A stretch of 64,000 nt of DNA from the NCBI GenBank assembly GCA_963752815.1, contig CAVVZI010000011.1, forward strand, positions 11,997 through 75,996, written 5' to 3'. The position numbers were made by a program, and so were the translations under genes. A model generated the notes under the pieces. That model searched no databases and was not told where the DNA came from. It saw only the letters and a program-made list of their open reading frames with translations. Below are positions 55,304-63,481 of this stretch, one piece after another. Within the stretch, counting starts at the first letter, position 1. Every line of letters begins with the position of its first letter. The stretch is from Sva-07 sp963752815. Lineage in GTDB: Bacteria; Actinomycetota; Acidimicrobiia; Acidimicrobiales; Ilumatobacteraceae.

Positions 55304-55323
55304 ATTGCGCCATGATGAGAGGG

Positions 55324-56116
55324 ATGGATGGGGGGATGTCGGGATCGGTGACGGACGAGGAGATCGAGCGGGCCCGGACGATCGTGCGGGCAGGGGAGCG
55401 GATCGTCGTGCTGACCGGGGCGGGGATCTCGACCGATTCGGGCATCCCCGACTTCCGCGGCCCGAACGGCGTGTGGACGAAGAACCCCGAGGCCGAGAAG
55501 ATGGCGACGATCCAGCACTACCTCGCCGACCCCGACGTCCGTCGACGGGCGTGGCGCAGCCGCGCCGAGAATCCGGCGTGGACGGCCGAGCCGAACGCCG
55601 GCCACCTGGCGATCGTCGAGCTCCAGCGTCAGGGCCGCCTCGCCGCCGTCGTCACGCAGAACGTCGACGGGCTCCACCAGAAGGCGGGCGTCGACCCCGA
55701 CCGGGTCGTCGAGGTGCACGGCACGATCTGGTTCACCCGCTGCTGGAGCTGTCAGGACCGGCGCCCGATGGCCGAGACGATGGCCCGGCTCGATGAGGGC
55801 GAGACCGATCCGCCGTGCCTCGTGTGCGGCGGGATCCTCAAGAGCGACACGATCAGCTTCGGCCAGAATCTCGATCCCCGAGGTGATCGACCGGGCGATG
55901 CGCGAGTCCGAGAACGCCGACGTGCTGATCGCCGCCGGCTCGTCGCTCGGCGTGTACCCGGCGGCGAACTGCGTGCCGATCGCGGCGCGTGCCGGTGCGG
56001 GGATCGTCATCGTCAACGGCCAGCCGACGGCGATGGACGACCTGGCCGACGAGCGGCTGCTCGGCGGGATCAGCGAGATTCTGCCGGTGCTCGTTCAGGA
56101 CGGGCCGGAGTCGTGA
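55324..56116 (+). CDS. Sirtuin, NAD-dependent protein deacylase (one frameshift)
   Basis: About 263 residues after removing one extra base near 55875. Seen: VLTGAGISTDSGIPDFRGPNGVW, the TQNVDGLHQKAG NAD site, the catalytic His in VVEVHGTIW, two zinc Cys pairs (RCWSCQ and CLVCGG), SDTISFGQNL, then, after the correction, IPEVIDRAMRESENADVLIAAGSSLGVYPAAN and IVNGQPTAMD. CobB-like enzymes remove acyl groups from lysines. The start may be ATG 55324, or 55336 with a G-rich ribosome site further back. The 3' end overlaps the convergent EamA gene by 47 bp. Confidence 0.9.
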
Positions 56117-56981
56117 CCCTCCGGCCCCCACGCCCGGCCAGCAACGCACCGGCGATCACGAACCCGCAGCCGACGATCGACAGCGCGGCGACGTCGTCGT
56201 CACGGAACGTCACGCCGAGGAACAACGCGACGACGGGGATCACGAACGTGATGAACGAGGCCCGGGTCCCGCCGACCCGGGCGATCAGCGAGCCCATGAT
56301 CCAGTAGGCGAAGCCGGTCCCGACCACGCCGAGCACGCAGACCGCCACGATCGGGCCCCACTCGAAGTCCGCCTCGTCGAGGTTCCACACCCCGAACGGG
56401 ACCGTCCAGATCGTGGCGAGCGCGAGGATCGTGCCCATCACGTTGATCGATCCGTAGGCGCGCTGGATCGGGGCCACGATCGTCGTGGCAAACCCGTAGC
56501 AGACGGTCGCGATCACGACCAGGGCCACACCGAACGCCTGGCTGCTGCCCTCGCCGATCGACGGGACGCTGATCAGGATCACGCCCACGAGCCCGGTGCC
56601 GATGCCGGCGAGCACCGCACGGCTCGGTCGCTGGTGGTAGATGAGCGCGGCGAACGTGGCGGCGAAGATCGGCGTCCCGCCGTTGAGCAGGCCGGCGACG
56701 GAACTCGACACGTGCTGTTCGGCGATCGGGAACAGCGTGAACGGCACGGCGACCCACACGACCGACAGCAGCACGATCCGCCGGAGGTCCGACCGGCCGT
56801 ACGTCACGCGCTGGCGCGGCACGAGGGCGAGCGCGGCCGCACCGAGCCCGACCCGCATCAGCGTGATGAGGCCGGGCGGCATGGCGTCGAGCCCGATGTC
56901 GATGAACAGGAACGACGCGCCCCAGATGGCGCTGACGGACACGAACAGCGCCCAGTCGTGCGGTGTGAAGCGCTCGTCCAT
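56070..56981 (-). CDS. EamA-family (DMT) transporter
   Basis: A 303-residue protein with ten predicted helices in two EamA repeats: first WALFVSVSAIWGASFLFIDIGLDAMPPGLITLMR, second GVALVVIATVCYGFATTIVAP. The ends of each repeat have the conserved small-residue helix (SVAGLLNGGTPIFAATFAAL; IVAVCVLGVVGTGFAYWIM). It is a metabolite exporter of unknown substrate. ATG 56981 has a TAACCT -10 7 nt upstream. The second EamA gene of the window (58315) is only distantly similar. Confidence 0.9.
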   Translation of the reverse strand: MDERFTPHDWALFVSVSAIWGASFLFIDIGLDAMPPGLITLMRVGLGAAALALVPRQRVTYGRSDLRRIVLLSVVWVAVPFTLFPIAEQHVSSSVAGLLNGGTPIFAATFAALIYHQRPSRAVLAGIGTGLVGVILISVPSIGEGSSQAFGVALVVIATVCYGFATTIVAPIQRAYGSINVMGTILALATIWTVPFGVWNLDEADFEWGPIVAVCVLGVVGTGFAYWIMGSLIARVGGTRASFITFVIPVVALFLGVTFRDDDVAALSIVGCGFVIAGALLAGRGGRRVTTPARPERAPAESR

Positions 56982-56988
56982 CGCCGTG

Positions 56989-56994
56989 AGGTTA
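56989..56994 (-). promoter_or_regulatory. -10 hexamer TAACCT upstream of the EamA gene
   Basis: TAACCT on the minus strand ends 7 nt before ATG 56981. Confidence 0.4.
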
Positions 56995-57052
56995 CGGAGC
57001 GGGAGCCTCTCGGCCGCGCGAGTTTCCACGTGATGAATCCCGACCCGATCGG

Positions 57053-57058
57053 TAGGCT
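57053..57058 (+). promoter_or_regulatory. -10 hexamer TAGGCT upstream of the rhodanese-MoeB gene
   Basis: TAGGCT ends 6 nt before ATG 57065. Confidence 0.4.
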
Positions 57059-57064
57059 TTCGGT

Positions 57065-58234
57065 ATGGCAACGTTCCGTGATCTCCTCTCGGCTGCCAAG
57101 TCCGAGATCGTCGAAGTCGACACCGATGGAGCCGCCGCGCTCATCGCCGATGGCGCCGCCGTGCTCGACGTCCGTGAACCCGACGAGTACGACGAAGGCG
57201 CGCTCCCCGGCGCCGTGCACATCCCCCGCGGCCACCTCGAAGCCCAGATCGAGGGCCGATTGCTCGACAAGTCCGCCCCGGTCGTCGTCTACTGCGCCGG
57301 TGGTGTCCGCTCGGCCTTCGCCGCCAAGACGCTGGCCGAACTCGGCTACACCGACGTCGCCTCGATGGCCGGTGGGTTCGGTCGTTGGAAGGACGAGGGC
57401 CGCCCGTGGAAGCAGCCCGTGTCGCTGAGCGCCGAGCAGACCAACCGCTACAAGCGCCATCTCCTGCTGCCCGAGGTCGGCGTGGCCGGCCAGGTGAAGC
57501 TGCTCGACGCCAAGGTGCTGATGCTCGGTGCCGGTGGCCTCGGTTCACCGGCGGCGCTCTATCTCGCCGCGGCCGGCGTCGGCACGATCGGCATCGTCGA
57601 CATGGACGAGGTCGACTCGTCGAACCTGCAGCGCCAGATCCTGCACAACGTCGACCGCATCGGCGATCGCAAGGTCGACTCGGCCAAGAAGACGCTGACG
57701 ATGCTCAACCCCGACGTCGACGTCGTCACGTACGACACCCGCCTCGACGCGTCGAACATCATCGACATCATCTCGGGCTACGACGTGATCGTCGACGGTG
57801 CCGACAACTTCCCGAGCCGCTACCTGCTCAACGACGCCAGCGTGAAGCTCGGCATCCCGGTCGTCCACGGCTCGATCTTCCGCTTCGAGGGCATGGTCAG
57901 CGTGTTCCACCCGACCGAGGGCCCGACGTACCGCGACATGGTGCCCGAGCCGCCGCCCGCCGAACTCGCTCCGAGCTGCGCCGAGGCCGGTGTCCTCGGT
58001 GTGCTGCCGGGCATCATCGGATCGATCCAGGCGCTCGAGACGATCAAGGTCATCCTCGGCCTCGGCGAGCCGCTGATCGGGCGCATCCTCACGGTCGACA
58101 CGACCGAGATGGAGTTCCGGGTGTTCAACCTCAAGCCCGACCCCGCCAACGAGGTCACCTACGCCAACCGCGACCGCATCGAGATCCGCGAATTGGACGG
58201 TCTCTGCGCCCCCGGCCTCTCCGCCGCCCACTGA
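57065..58234 (+). CDS. Rhodanese-MoeB/ThiF fusion (sulfur-carrier adenylyltransferase)
   Basis: A 389-residue protein. Residues 15-115 form a rhodanese domain (AAVLDVREPDEYDEGALPGAVHIP; active Cys in VVYCAGGVRSAFAAKTL). Residues 125-385 form an E1-like adenylyltransferase (RYKRHLLLPEVGVAGQ, GAGGLGSPAALYLAAAGVG, SNLQRQILH, DGADNFPSRYLLNDA, PSCAEAGVLGVLPGIIGSIQ). It would adenylate and then sulfurate ThiS- or MoaD-like carriers for thiamine, molybdopterin or cysteine synthesis. The better known MoeZ has the domains in the opposite order (MoeB first). The two C-x-x-C zinc pairs of E. coli MoeB are absent. Confidence 0.88.
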   Translation: MATFRDLLSAAKSEIVEVDTDGAAALIADGAAVLDVREPDEYDEGALPGAVHIPRGHLEAQIEGRLLDKSAPVVVYCAGGVRSAFAAKTLAELGYTDVASMAGGFGRWKDEGRPWKQPVSLSAEQTNRYKRHLLLPEVGVAGQVKLLDAKVLMLGAGGLGSPAALYLAAAGVGTIGIVDMDEVDSSNLQRQILHNVDRIGDRKVDSAKKTLTMLNPDVDVVTYDTRLDASNIIDIISGYDVIVDGADNFPSRYLLNDASVKLGIPVVHGSIFRFEGMVSVFHPTEGPTYRDMVPEPPPAELAPSCAEAGVLGVLPGIIGSIQALETIKVILGLGEPLIGRILTVDTTEMEFRVFNLKPDPANEVTYANRDRIEIRELDGLCAPGLSAAH

Positions 58235-58248
58235 CGCGCACCCGAACC

Positions 58249-58301
58249 CCGAAAAATGGAGCAGATGTCGCGCTCAGCGCGACATCTGCTCCATTTTTCG
58301 G
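58249..58301. repeat. Palindrome family P1, copy 3
   Basis: 26-bp perfect arms (58249-58274 with 58276-58301) around C58275, identical over the full length to the copy inside the SWIM gene at 20278. It lies between the convergent rhodanese-MoeB and EamA genes. Confidence 0.9.
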
Positions 58302-58314
58302 GTCTTGCCCGAGG

Positions 58315-59238
58315 TCAGCTGGGTTCGGTGAGGATCGTGCGCTCGATCTCCGAACGGTCGCCACGATCGAGTTCCTCGCGTTCCTGCGTCGCCACCCCGA
58401 CGAGGACCAGGGCGACGCCGACCAGCTCGATCGCCGACGGTTGTTGGTCGAGGGCGATCCAACCGACCGCGAGCGCCGTCACCGGGAGCAGGGCGAGCAG
58501 CACGGAGAATCGTCGGATCGGGATGCGCCGCATCACGAACTGATCGATGCCGTAGCCGATCGCGTTGGAGAACACGCCGACGAGCAGACACAGGGCGAGC
58601 AGCGTCGGCGATGCCCAGACGGGTCCGCTCCACGGAGCCCCGACCGGCGTCATCACGAGCGACCCGATCGCCAGGCCGACGCCCAGCCCGGCGACACCGC
58701 GATCGAGCTGCGCGACCCGCGAGCCGACCACGATGTAGACGGCCCACATCGTCGAGGCCAGCAGGATGAACAGCAGCCCGATCGCGTTGCCGTCGATCTC
58801 CCCCTTGCCGAGCACCATGACCCCACCGACGGCGAACAACAGGGCGACGGCGTTGCGCAGGGACCTGGTCGCCGCCGCGGCGACGGCGATCGGACCGATG
58901 AACTCGATCGTGACCGCCTTGCCGAGGTCGATGCGGTCGATCGCCAGGTAGAAGAACGTGTTCATCAGCGCGGTGGCGATGCCGAAGACGCCGGCGGCGA
59001 CGAGTTGGCGGCGGGTCCACCCCACCCACCAACGGCGGGACACGGCGAGCAGGGCGATCGTCGCGCCGATCAGGCGGAACCAGGCGACCGTCTGCGGCTC
59101 GACCTCGTCGAACAACAGCACGGCGATCGCCGCGCCGATGTACTGCGCGATCGCCGAGAGGACGAAGAGCGCTTCGGGCTGGGTGGTGTTCAGCCAGCGG
59201 GTGACCGGCCCCGGTCGCGCGGCGGCGCTACTCGTCAC
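58315..59238 (-). CDS. EamA-family transporter, RhtA-like
   Basis: A 307-residue membrane protein with two EamA repeats: PEALFVLSAIAQYIGAAIAVLLFDEVEPQTVAWFRLIGA and GLLFILLASTMWAVYIVVGSRVAQ. FYLAIDRIDLGKAVTIEFIGPIAVAAAATR is the RhtA-type signature (threonine/homoserine and related amino-acid or drug exporters), with the second-repeat match SNAIGYGIDQFVMRRIPIRRFSVLLALLPV. GTG 59238 is the start. The following gap to the aldolase gene (59239-59346) contains no clear site. Confidence 0.9.
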   Translation of the reverse strand: MTSSAAARPGPVTRWLNTTQPEALFVLSAIAQYIGAAIAVLLFDEVEPQTVAWFRLIGATIALLAVSRRWWVGWTRRQLVAAGVFGIATALMNTFFYLAIDRIDLGKAVTIEFIGPIAVAAAATRSLRNAVALLFAVGGVMVLGKGEIDGNAIGLLFILLASTMWAVYIVVGSRVAQLDRGVAGLGVGLAIGSLVMTPVGAPWSGPVWASPTLLALCLLVGVFSNAIGYGIDQFVMRRIPIRRFSVLLALLPVTALAVGWIALDQQPSAIELVGVALVLVGVATQEREELDRGDRSEIERTILTEPS

Positions 59239-59346
59239 GAGTCACGCCGAAGCAAGCCGGCCGACGCGAGCGCCAGCGAGCAAGGCTCGGGTCCGGCCGA
59301 CCTCATTCCGCCACCAACCGCCTGCGGTGAGGCCGGACAAAGCGAT

Positions 59347-60162
59347 TCAGTCAAAGAGTTCGGGTTCGGAGCGCGAGATCTCGTCCCACATCGGCTGGAA
59401 GCTGAACCATCCCGCGAGGTGGTATCCGGTCTGGTCGCGGGTGTACGAGGCGTACTCGTCACGGATCTCGATCGGGTCGCCGGCGGCCATCGCCAGCAGC
59501 TGCGCCTGGCACGAGCGCTCCATCGAGATGAACCAGAACGCGGCCTCGTCGACCGATTCGCCGACGGTGAACAGCCCGTGGTTCTGGTGGATCGCGGCCT
59601 TGCCGGTGGACAACGCGGCGGCGAAGTCCTTGCCCGCTTGGACCTCGAACACGACCTCGCCACCGTGCTCGGAGATGAGCGTGTGGTCCTCGTAGAAGAT
59701 GCAGGCGTCCTGGGTGATCGGCGCCAGCGGGATGCCGAGCGAGCTGAACGACTTGCCGTACGGCGAGTGCGCATGCGCGGCGGCGATCACGTCGGGCCGG
59801 GCCGCGTGGATCGCGGCGTGCAGCACGAACGCCGCCCGGTTGACCGGCTTGGTGCCGTAGACGACGTCGCCGTCGTGGTTCACGAGGATCAGGTCGCTCT
59901 GGCGGATGTGCCGGAAGCTCATGCCGAACGGGTTGACCCAGAAATGGTCGGGGAACTCGGGGTCACGCACGGTGATGTGGCCGGCGACGCCCTCGGAGAA
60001 GCCGAACCGACCGAACGTGCGCAGCGCGCCGGCGAGGTGCGTCTTGCGGTAGTGGCGCTCCTCCTCGACGGTCTCGAACGTCGGCGGACCGTCGAGCCCG
60101 ACGACTTTCGGCGTGAGTTCGATGCCGTCGATGGATCGGGTGGATGCGTCGGTCATGGCCAT
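59347..60162 (-). CDS. Class II aldolase/adducin-family protein
   Basis: A 271-residue protein. Seen: GRFGFSEGVAGHITVRDPEFPDHFWVNPFGMSFRHIRQSDLILV (adducin head), the metal-binding His-x-His in VIAAAHAHSPYGKSFS, and the third His in AAIHQNHGLFTVGESVDEAAFWF. These metal-dependent enzymes cleave or epimerise sugar phosphates or act on hydroxy acids. The subgroup with DQTGYHLAGWFSFQPMWDEI at the end is common in actinobacteria and proteobacteria, with substrate unsettled. ATG 60162 follows a TAGCCT -10 by 7 nt. Confidence 0.88.
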   Translation of the reverse strand: MAMTDASTRSIDGIELTPKVVGLDGPPTFETVEEERHYRKTHLAGALRTFGRFGFSEGVAGHITVRDPEFPDHFWVNPFGMSFRHIRQSDLILVNHDGDVVYGTKPVNRAAFVLHAAIHAARPDVIAAAHAHSPYGKSFSSLGIPLAPITQDACIFYEDHTLISEHGGEVVFEVQAGKDFAAALSTGKAAIHQNHGLFTVGESVDEAAFWFISMERSCQAQLLAMAAGDPIEIRDEYASYTRDQTGYHLAGWFSFQPMWDEISRSEPELFD

Positions 60163-60169
60163 GGCGAAA

Positions 60170-60175
60170 AGGCTA
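60170..60175 (-). promoter_or_regulatory. -10 hexamer TAGCCT upstream of the aldolase-family gene
   Basis: TAGCCT on the minus strand ends 7 nt before ATG 60162 and overlaps the last codon of the upstream hydrolase gene. Confidence 0.4.
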
Positions 60176-61383
60176 CTCCGATCGATCGCCCCCGTCGCCG
60201 GTCAGGCCGACCGCTCGCCGCAGGAAGTCCCGGTGGAGCGCCGGCGGTTCGGGCGACGACCACGCCTGGTTCGTCAGGAGGATGGCGATGAGGTCGCGGT
60301 GCGGGTCGACCGACCACGTCGTGCCGAGGCCGCCGTCCCAGCCGAAGCCACCGATCGCGCGGGTGGGGACGTCGTCGACCTGCACCGCCATCCCGAGACC
60401 CCAGCTGAGCCCGGCCTCGTCCGGACCGAGTACCGCCGTGCGCTGGGGAGTCGTGAGCTGGTCGGTCGTCATCTCGGCCACCGACTCCGGCGACAGCACC
60501 CGCACACCGGCTCGCTGTCCGCCGTCGCGCATCATCTCGGCGAACGCCAGGAGGTCGTCGACGGTCGACACGAGGCCGGCGCCGCCACCCTCGAACGGAG
60601 GCGGGGCGCTCCATTGCCCGGCGGGCGGGTCGAAGAGGACGCGTTCGCCGTCCGGACGTCCAGTACGCCGGCGCCGAACCGGTCGAGGTCGTCGCCCGGC
60701 ACGAAGAACCTCGTGTCGGTCATCCCGAGCGGATCGAGCACCCGCTCGCTGCAGCGCCGCACCGAAGCTCGTGCCGCAGGCGCGGGCGATGAGCACGCCG
60801 GCCACGTCCGCACCGACGTGGTACAGCCAGTGCGTACCCGGTTGGTACTCCAGGGGCACGGATCCGAGGATGCGCAGGTACTCGTCCTGGTTCGGGTGAT
60901 GCCGCCGGTCGTGGAGGACCGACCGGCAGGCCCGAGCGATGCAGCGAGTTCCATCGCCGGTTGCGGAGCGCCCGTGAAGTCGTCACCGAGGCCCATGCGG
61001 AAGCTGAGCAGGTCGCGCAGGGTGATGTCGCGTACCGCGGGCACCGTGTCGTCCAGCGGTCCGCCGGGGACGGCGAGCACGGTCCGCTCGGAGAGTTCGG
61101 GCAGCAGGTCGGTCACCGGATCGTCGAGCCCGATGACGCCGTCGTCGACGAGCGTCATCGCACAGGCGGCGGTGATGGGCTTGCTCGTCGAGGAGATCCG
61201 GAAGATCGACCGGCGTGTGACGGGCCGGTTCGTCTCCAGATCGAGCACCCCGGCGCTCCCGCTGTGAACATCGCCGCCGTGGGCGACCAGCCAGGCCAGG
61301 CCGGGAACGGCACCGGACTCGACGTGGCCGGCCAGCCCGCGGTGCAATTCCTCGACTGCGCTGTCACGGGTCATGTCCGACAT
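60173..61383 (-). CDS. Serine hydrolase of the beta-lactamase class C/esterase family (four frameshifts)
   Basis: Extra bases near 60928, 60905 and 60757 and a missing base near 60657 are needed to join about 402 residues, the family length. Seen: GAVPGLAWLVAHGGDVHSGSAG, the nucleophile Ser-x-x-Lys in RISSTSKPITAACAM, the Tyr of PGTHWLYHVGADVAGVLIARA at the second motif, LDPLGMTDTRFFVP, GGAGLVSTVDDLLAFAEMM, and GGFGWDGGLGTTW in place of the third motif. Family members are esterases, D,D-peptidases or beta-lactamases. Esterase is favoured. ATG 61383 (MSDMTRD) or 61374. Four shifts might indicate a decaying gene. Confidence 0.75.
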
Positions 61384-61455
61384 CGGGCCTCGCTTCCGTT
61401 GCTGGATGAATCGTAGGCGGGACCACCATCCGCGGCGACCGTGCAGAATGGGCCG

Positions 61456-61851
61456 ATGCCGACCGAGATCTCCCCGCCGTCGATCGCCCGCCCGGCGGCC
61501 AACTATGCGCACGCGATGCTGTCCGAGTCCGCCACCCGCTGGCTCCACACCTCCGGCGTGGTCCCGATCGCGCCCGACGGCAGCGTGCCGGCGGCGATCG
61601 GCGAGCAGGCGACGGTCGTGTGGGCGAACATCACGGCGATGCTCGAGGAAGCGGACCTTCGCGCCGAGGACGTCGTGTCGGTCACGACCTATGTCGTCCA
61701 CTCCGCCACGCTCGCCGACGATCTTCCGGCGGTGATGAGCGCACGGGACGAGGCGCTCGCCGGCCACCGCGCGGCGTCGACCCTGGTCACCGTCCCGGCG
61801 CTGGTGCGGCCCGAGTGGAAGGTGGAGATCGCGATCGTCGCGTGCCGCTGA
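61456..61851 (+). CDS. RidA/YjgF-family protein
   Basis: A 131-residue protein of the RidA fold. Seen: ARPAANYAHAMLSESATRWLHTSGVVPIAPDGSVPAAIGEQATVVWANITAMLEEADLRAEDVVSVTTYVV and PALVRPEWKVEIAIVACR. RidA enzymes hydrolyse reactive 2-aminoacrylate imines made by PLP enzymes. The Arg expected in the last strand (about residue 105 of RidA) appears as VRPEWKVE, so the active Arg is probably kept. It is divergent from the serine hydrolase. Confidence 0.85.
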   Translation: MPTEISPPSIARPAANYAHAMLSESATRWLHTSGVVPIAPDGSVPAAIGEQATVVWANITAMLEEADLRAEDVVSVTTYVVHSATLADDLPAVMSARDEALAGHRAASTLVTVPALVRPEWKVEIAIVACR

Positions 61852-61882
61852 ACCATCGCCTCCGGTGATCACGCGCACCGCG

Positions 61883-61888
61883 TACGGT
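61883..61888 (+). promoter_or_regulatory. -10 hexamer TACGGT upstream of the gene at 61896
   Basis: TACGGT ends 7 nt before ATG 61896. Confidence 0.4.
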
Positions 61889-61895
61889 GCCACCG

Positions 61896-63018
61896 ATGGG
61901 TGGCGACACGTCCGACCTCGTGATCCTGTTCGCGATCCTCGCGACCCGCTTCATCGTCCCGCTGTTCATCCCGCGTTTCCCGTTGCCGGCGATCCTCGTG
62001 GCGCTCGTCGTCGATGCCGCCGATCAGTCGATCATGCAGAAGTTCACGCATCTGAACCTCGACGGCTACCAGAGCTACGACAAGGCACTCGACATCTACT
62101 ACCTGACGGTCGCCTACGTGTCGGTGTACCGGAACTGGACGAACGGCTACGCCGTCGAGGTGGCCCGGTTCCTCTGGTACTACCGGCTCGTCGGCGTGCT
62201 GCTGTTCGAGATCACGGCCCAGCGCTGGTTGCTGCTGGTGTTCGCCAACACGTTCGAGTACTTCTTCATCGCCTACGAGGTCGTGCGGACGTGTTGGGAC
62301 CCGCGGCGCCTCAGCCGGCGGGCGGTGATCGGCATGGCCGCGGCGATCTGGATCTTCGTCAAGCTGCCCCAGGAGTGGTGGATCCACATCGCCCAGAACG
62401 ACTTCACCGACTTCATGAAGGAGACCGTGTTCGGCGTCGAGCCGACCTCCTCGTGGGCCGACGCGTTCAGCAACCGACCGTTCGTGCTCATCGCCATCGT
62501 CGCCGTGATCGTCGGGATCGTCGTCGCGGCGTTCCTCCTGCGGGGACGCCTCCCGCGTCGCGACTGGCCCTTCGGCGTCGACGTCGACCGCCCGACCCCG
62601 CTCGTCGAGATCCCCGGCGGCGGGGAGCGTCACCTCCCGACGATGCAGTGGCCGGTCCTCGAGAAGATCGCCCTCATCGGGCTCGTCGGTGGCATCTTCT
62701 CGTGCGTGCTCGACGTCGACGCGGCGGCGTGGCAGGTCGTCGGAGCGACGCTGCTCCTCGTGCTCGCCAACGCCGGCATCAGCGCCGCCCTCGAACGCCG
62801 CGGTCACGAGTGGAGCTCGATCGCCGTCGAGTTCGTGACCCTCGCCGCGCTGAACGTCGTGCTGCTGCTCACCTACGCGGCGTCTCGTCAGCGACAACGG
62901 CGTCAACCGCGCTCTGGCGATCTTCTTCGGGCTGCTGCTGACGATGATCATCGCCCTGTTCGACCGCTTCCGCGCCGAACGCATCACCAAGCTCGCCGCC
63001 CTCGCCCCCGTTCCCTGA
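61896..63018 (+). CDS. Polytopic membrane protein, unknown (one frameshift)
   Basis: About 373 residues after dropping one extra base near 62882. Eight or more hydrophobic segments are visible, for example LVILFAILATRFIVPLFIP, FVLIAIVAVIVGIVVAAFLL, and after the shift ALAIFFGLLLTMIIALFDRF. A cytoplasmic patch (DRPTPLVEIPGGGERHLPTMQWPVLEKI) lies in the middle. No transporter family is recognised. It precedes a small anchored protein and an HTTM protein on the same strand, with a 28-bp gap, so the three may form a unit. Confidence 0.7.
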
Positions 63019-63046
63019 CGCCCACGGGGTTTGAGAACATGGGGGC

Positions 63047-63481
63047 ATGACAGGCGCCGGCCGGTCGCGTTCGATCTGGTGGTGGATCACCGTGGTGGTG
63101 GTCGGCCTGATGGTCGCGCCGGTGGTATTCGACCACGACAGCCATCCCTTGTCGACGTACCCGATGTACTCGAGCGCGCGCGGGCGCGAGGTGTCGATCC
63201 CGTCGGCGCTCGGGCTCACCGATCAGGGAGGAGCGGAGCGCTTGTCGCTCGGGGTGATCGGCGCCAGCAGCGACCCGCTGATCGTGGCCGGTGAGCTGCG
63301 GGCGGCGATCCGCAACGGTCGGGCGATGGAGCGGTGCGAGGAGATCGCGGCGCGGGTCGATGATCCAACGGTCCAGGCGGTGGCGGTGGTGATCGAGCGT
63401 CACGACGTGGTCGCCCAGGTGCAGGGCGAGCCGAGCCTGATCGAACGCACCGTCCACGCGACGTGCGTGAGGGAGCGATGA
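63047..63481 (+). CDS. Small membrane-anchored protein preceding the HTTM gene
   Basis: A 144-residue protein. It has an N-terminal signal anchor (WWWITVVVVGLMVAPVVF) and then a soluble, charged domain (STYPMYSSARGREVSIPSALGLTDQGGAERLSLGVIG, RNGRAMERCEEIAARVDDPTVQAV) with two Cys. I do not recognise it. Its stop overlaps the start of the HTTM gene (ATGA), so the two proteins are probably made together and may form a complex. Confidence 0.65.
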   Translation: MTGAGRSRSIWWWITVVVVGLMVAPVVFDHDSHPLSTYPMYSSARGREVSIPSALGLTDQGGAERLSLGVIGASSDPLIVAGELRAAIRNGRAMERCEEIAARVDDPTVQAVAVVIERHDVVAQVQGEPSLIERTVHATCVRER

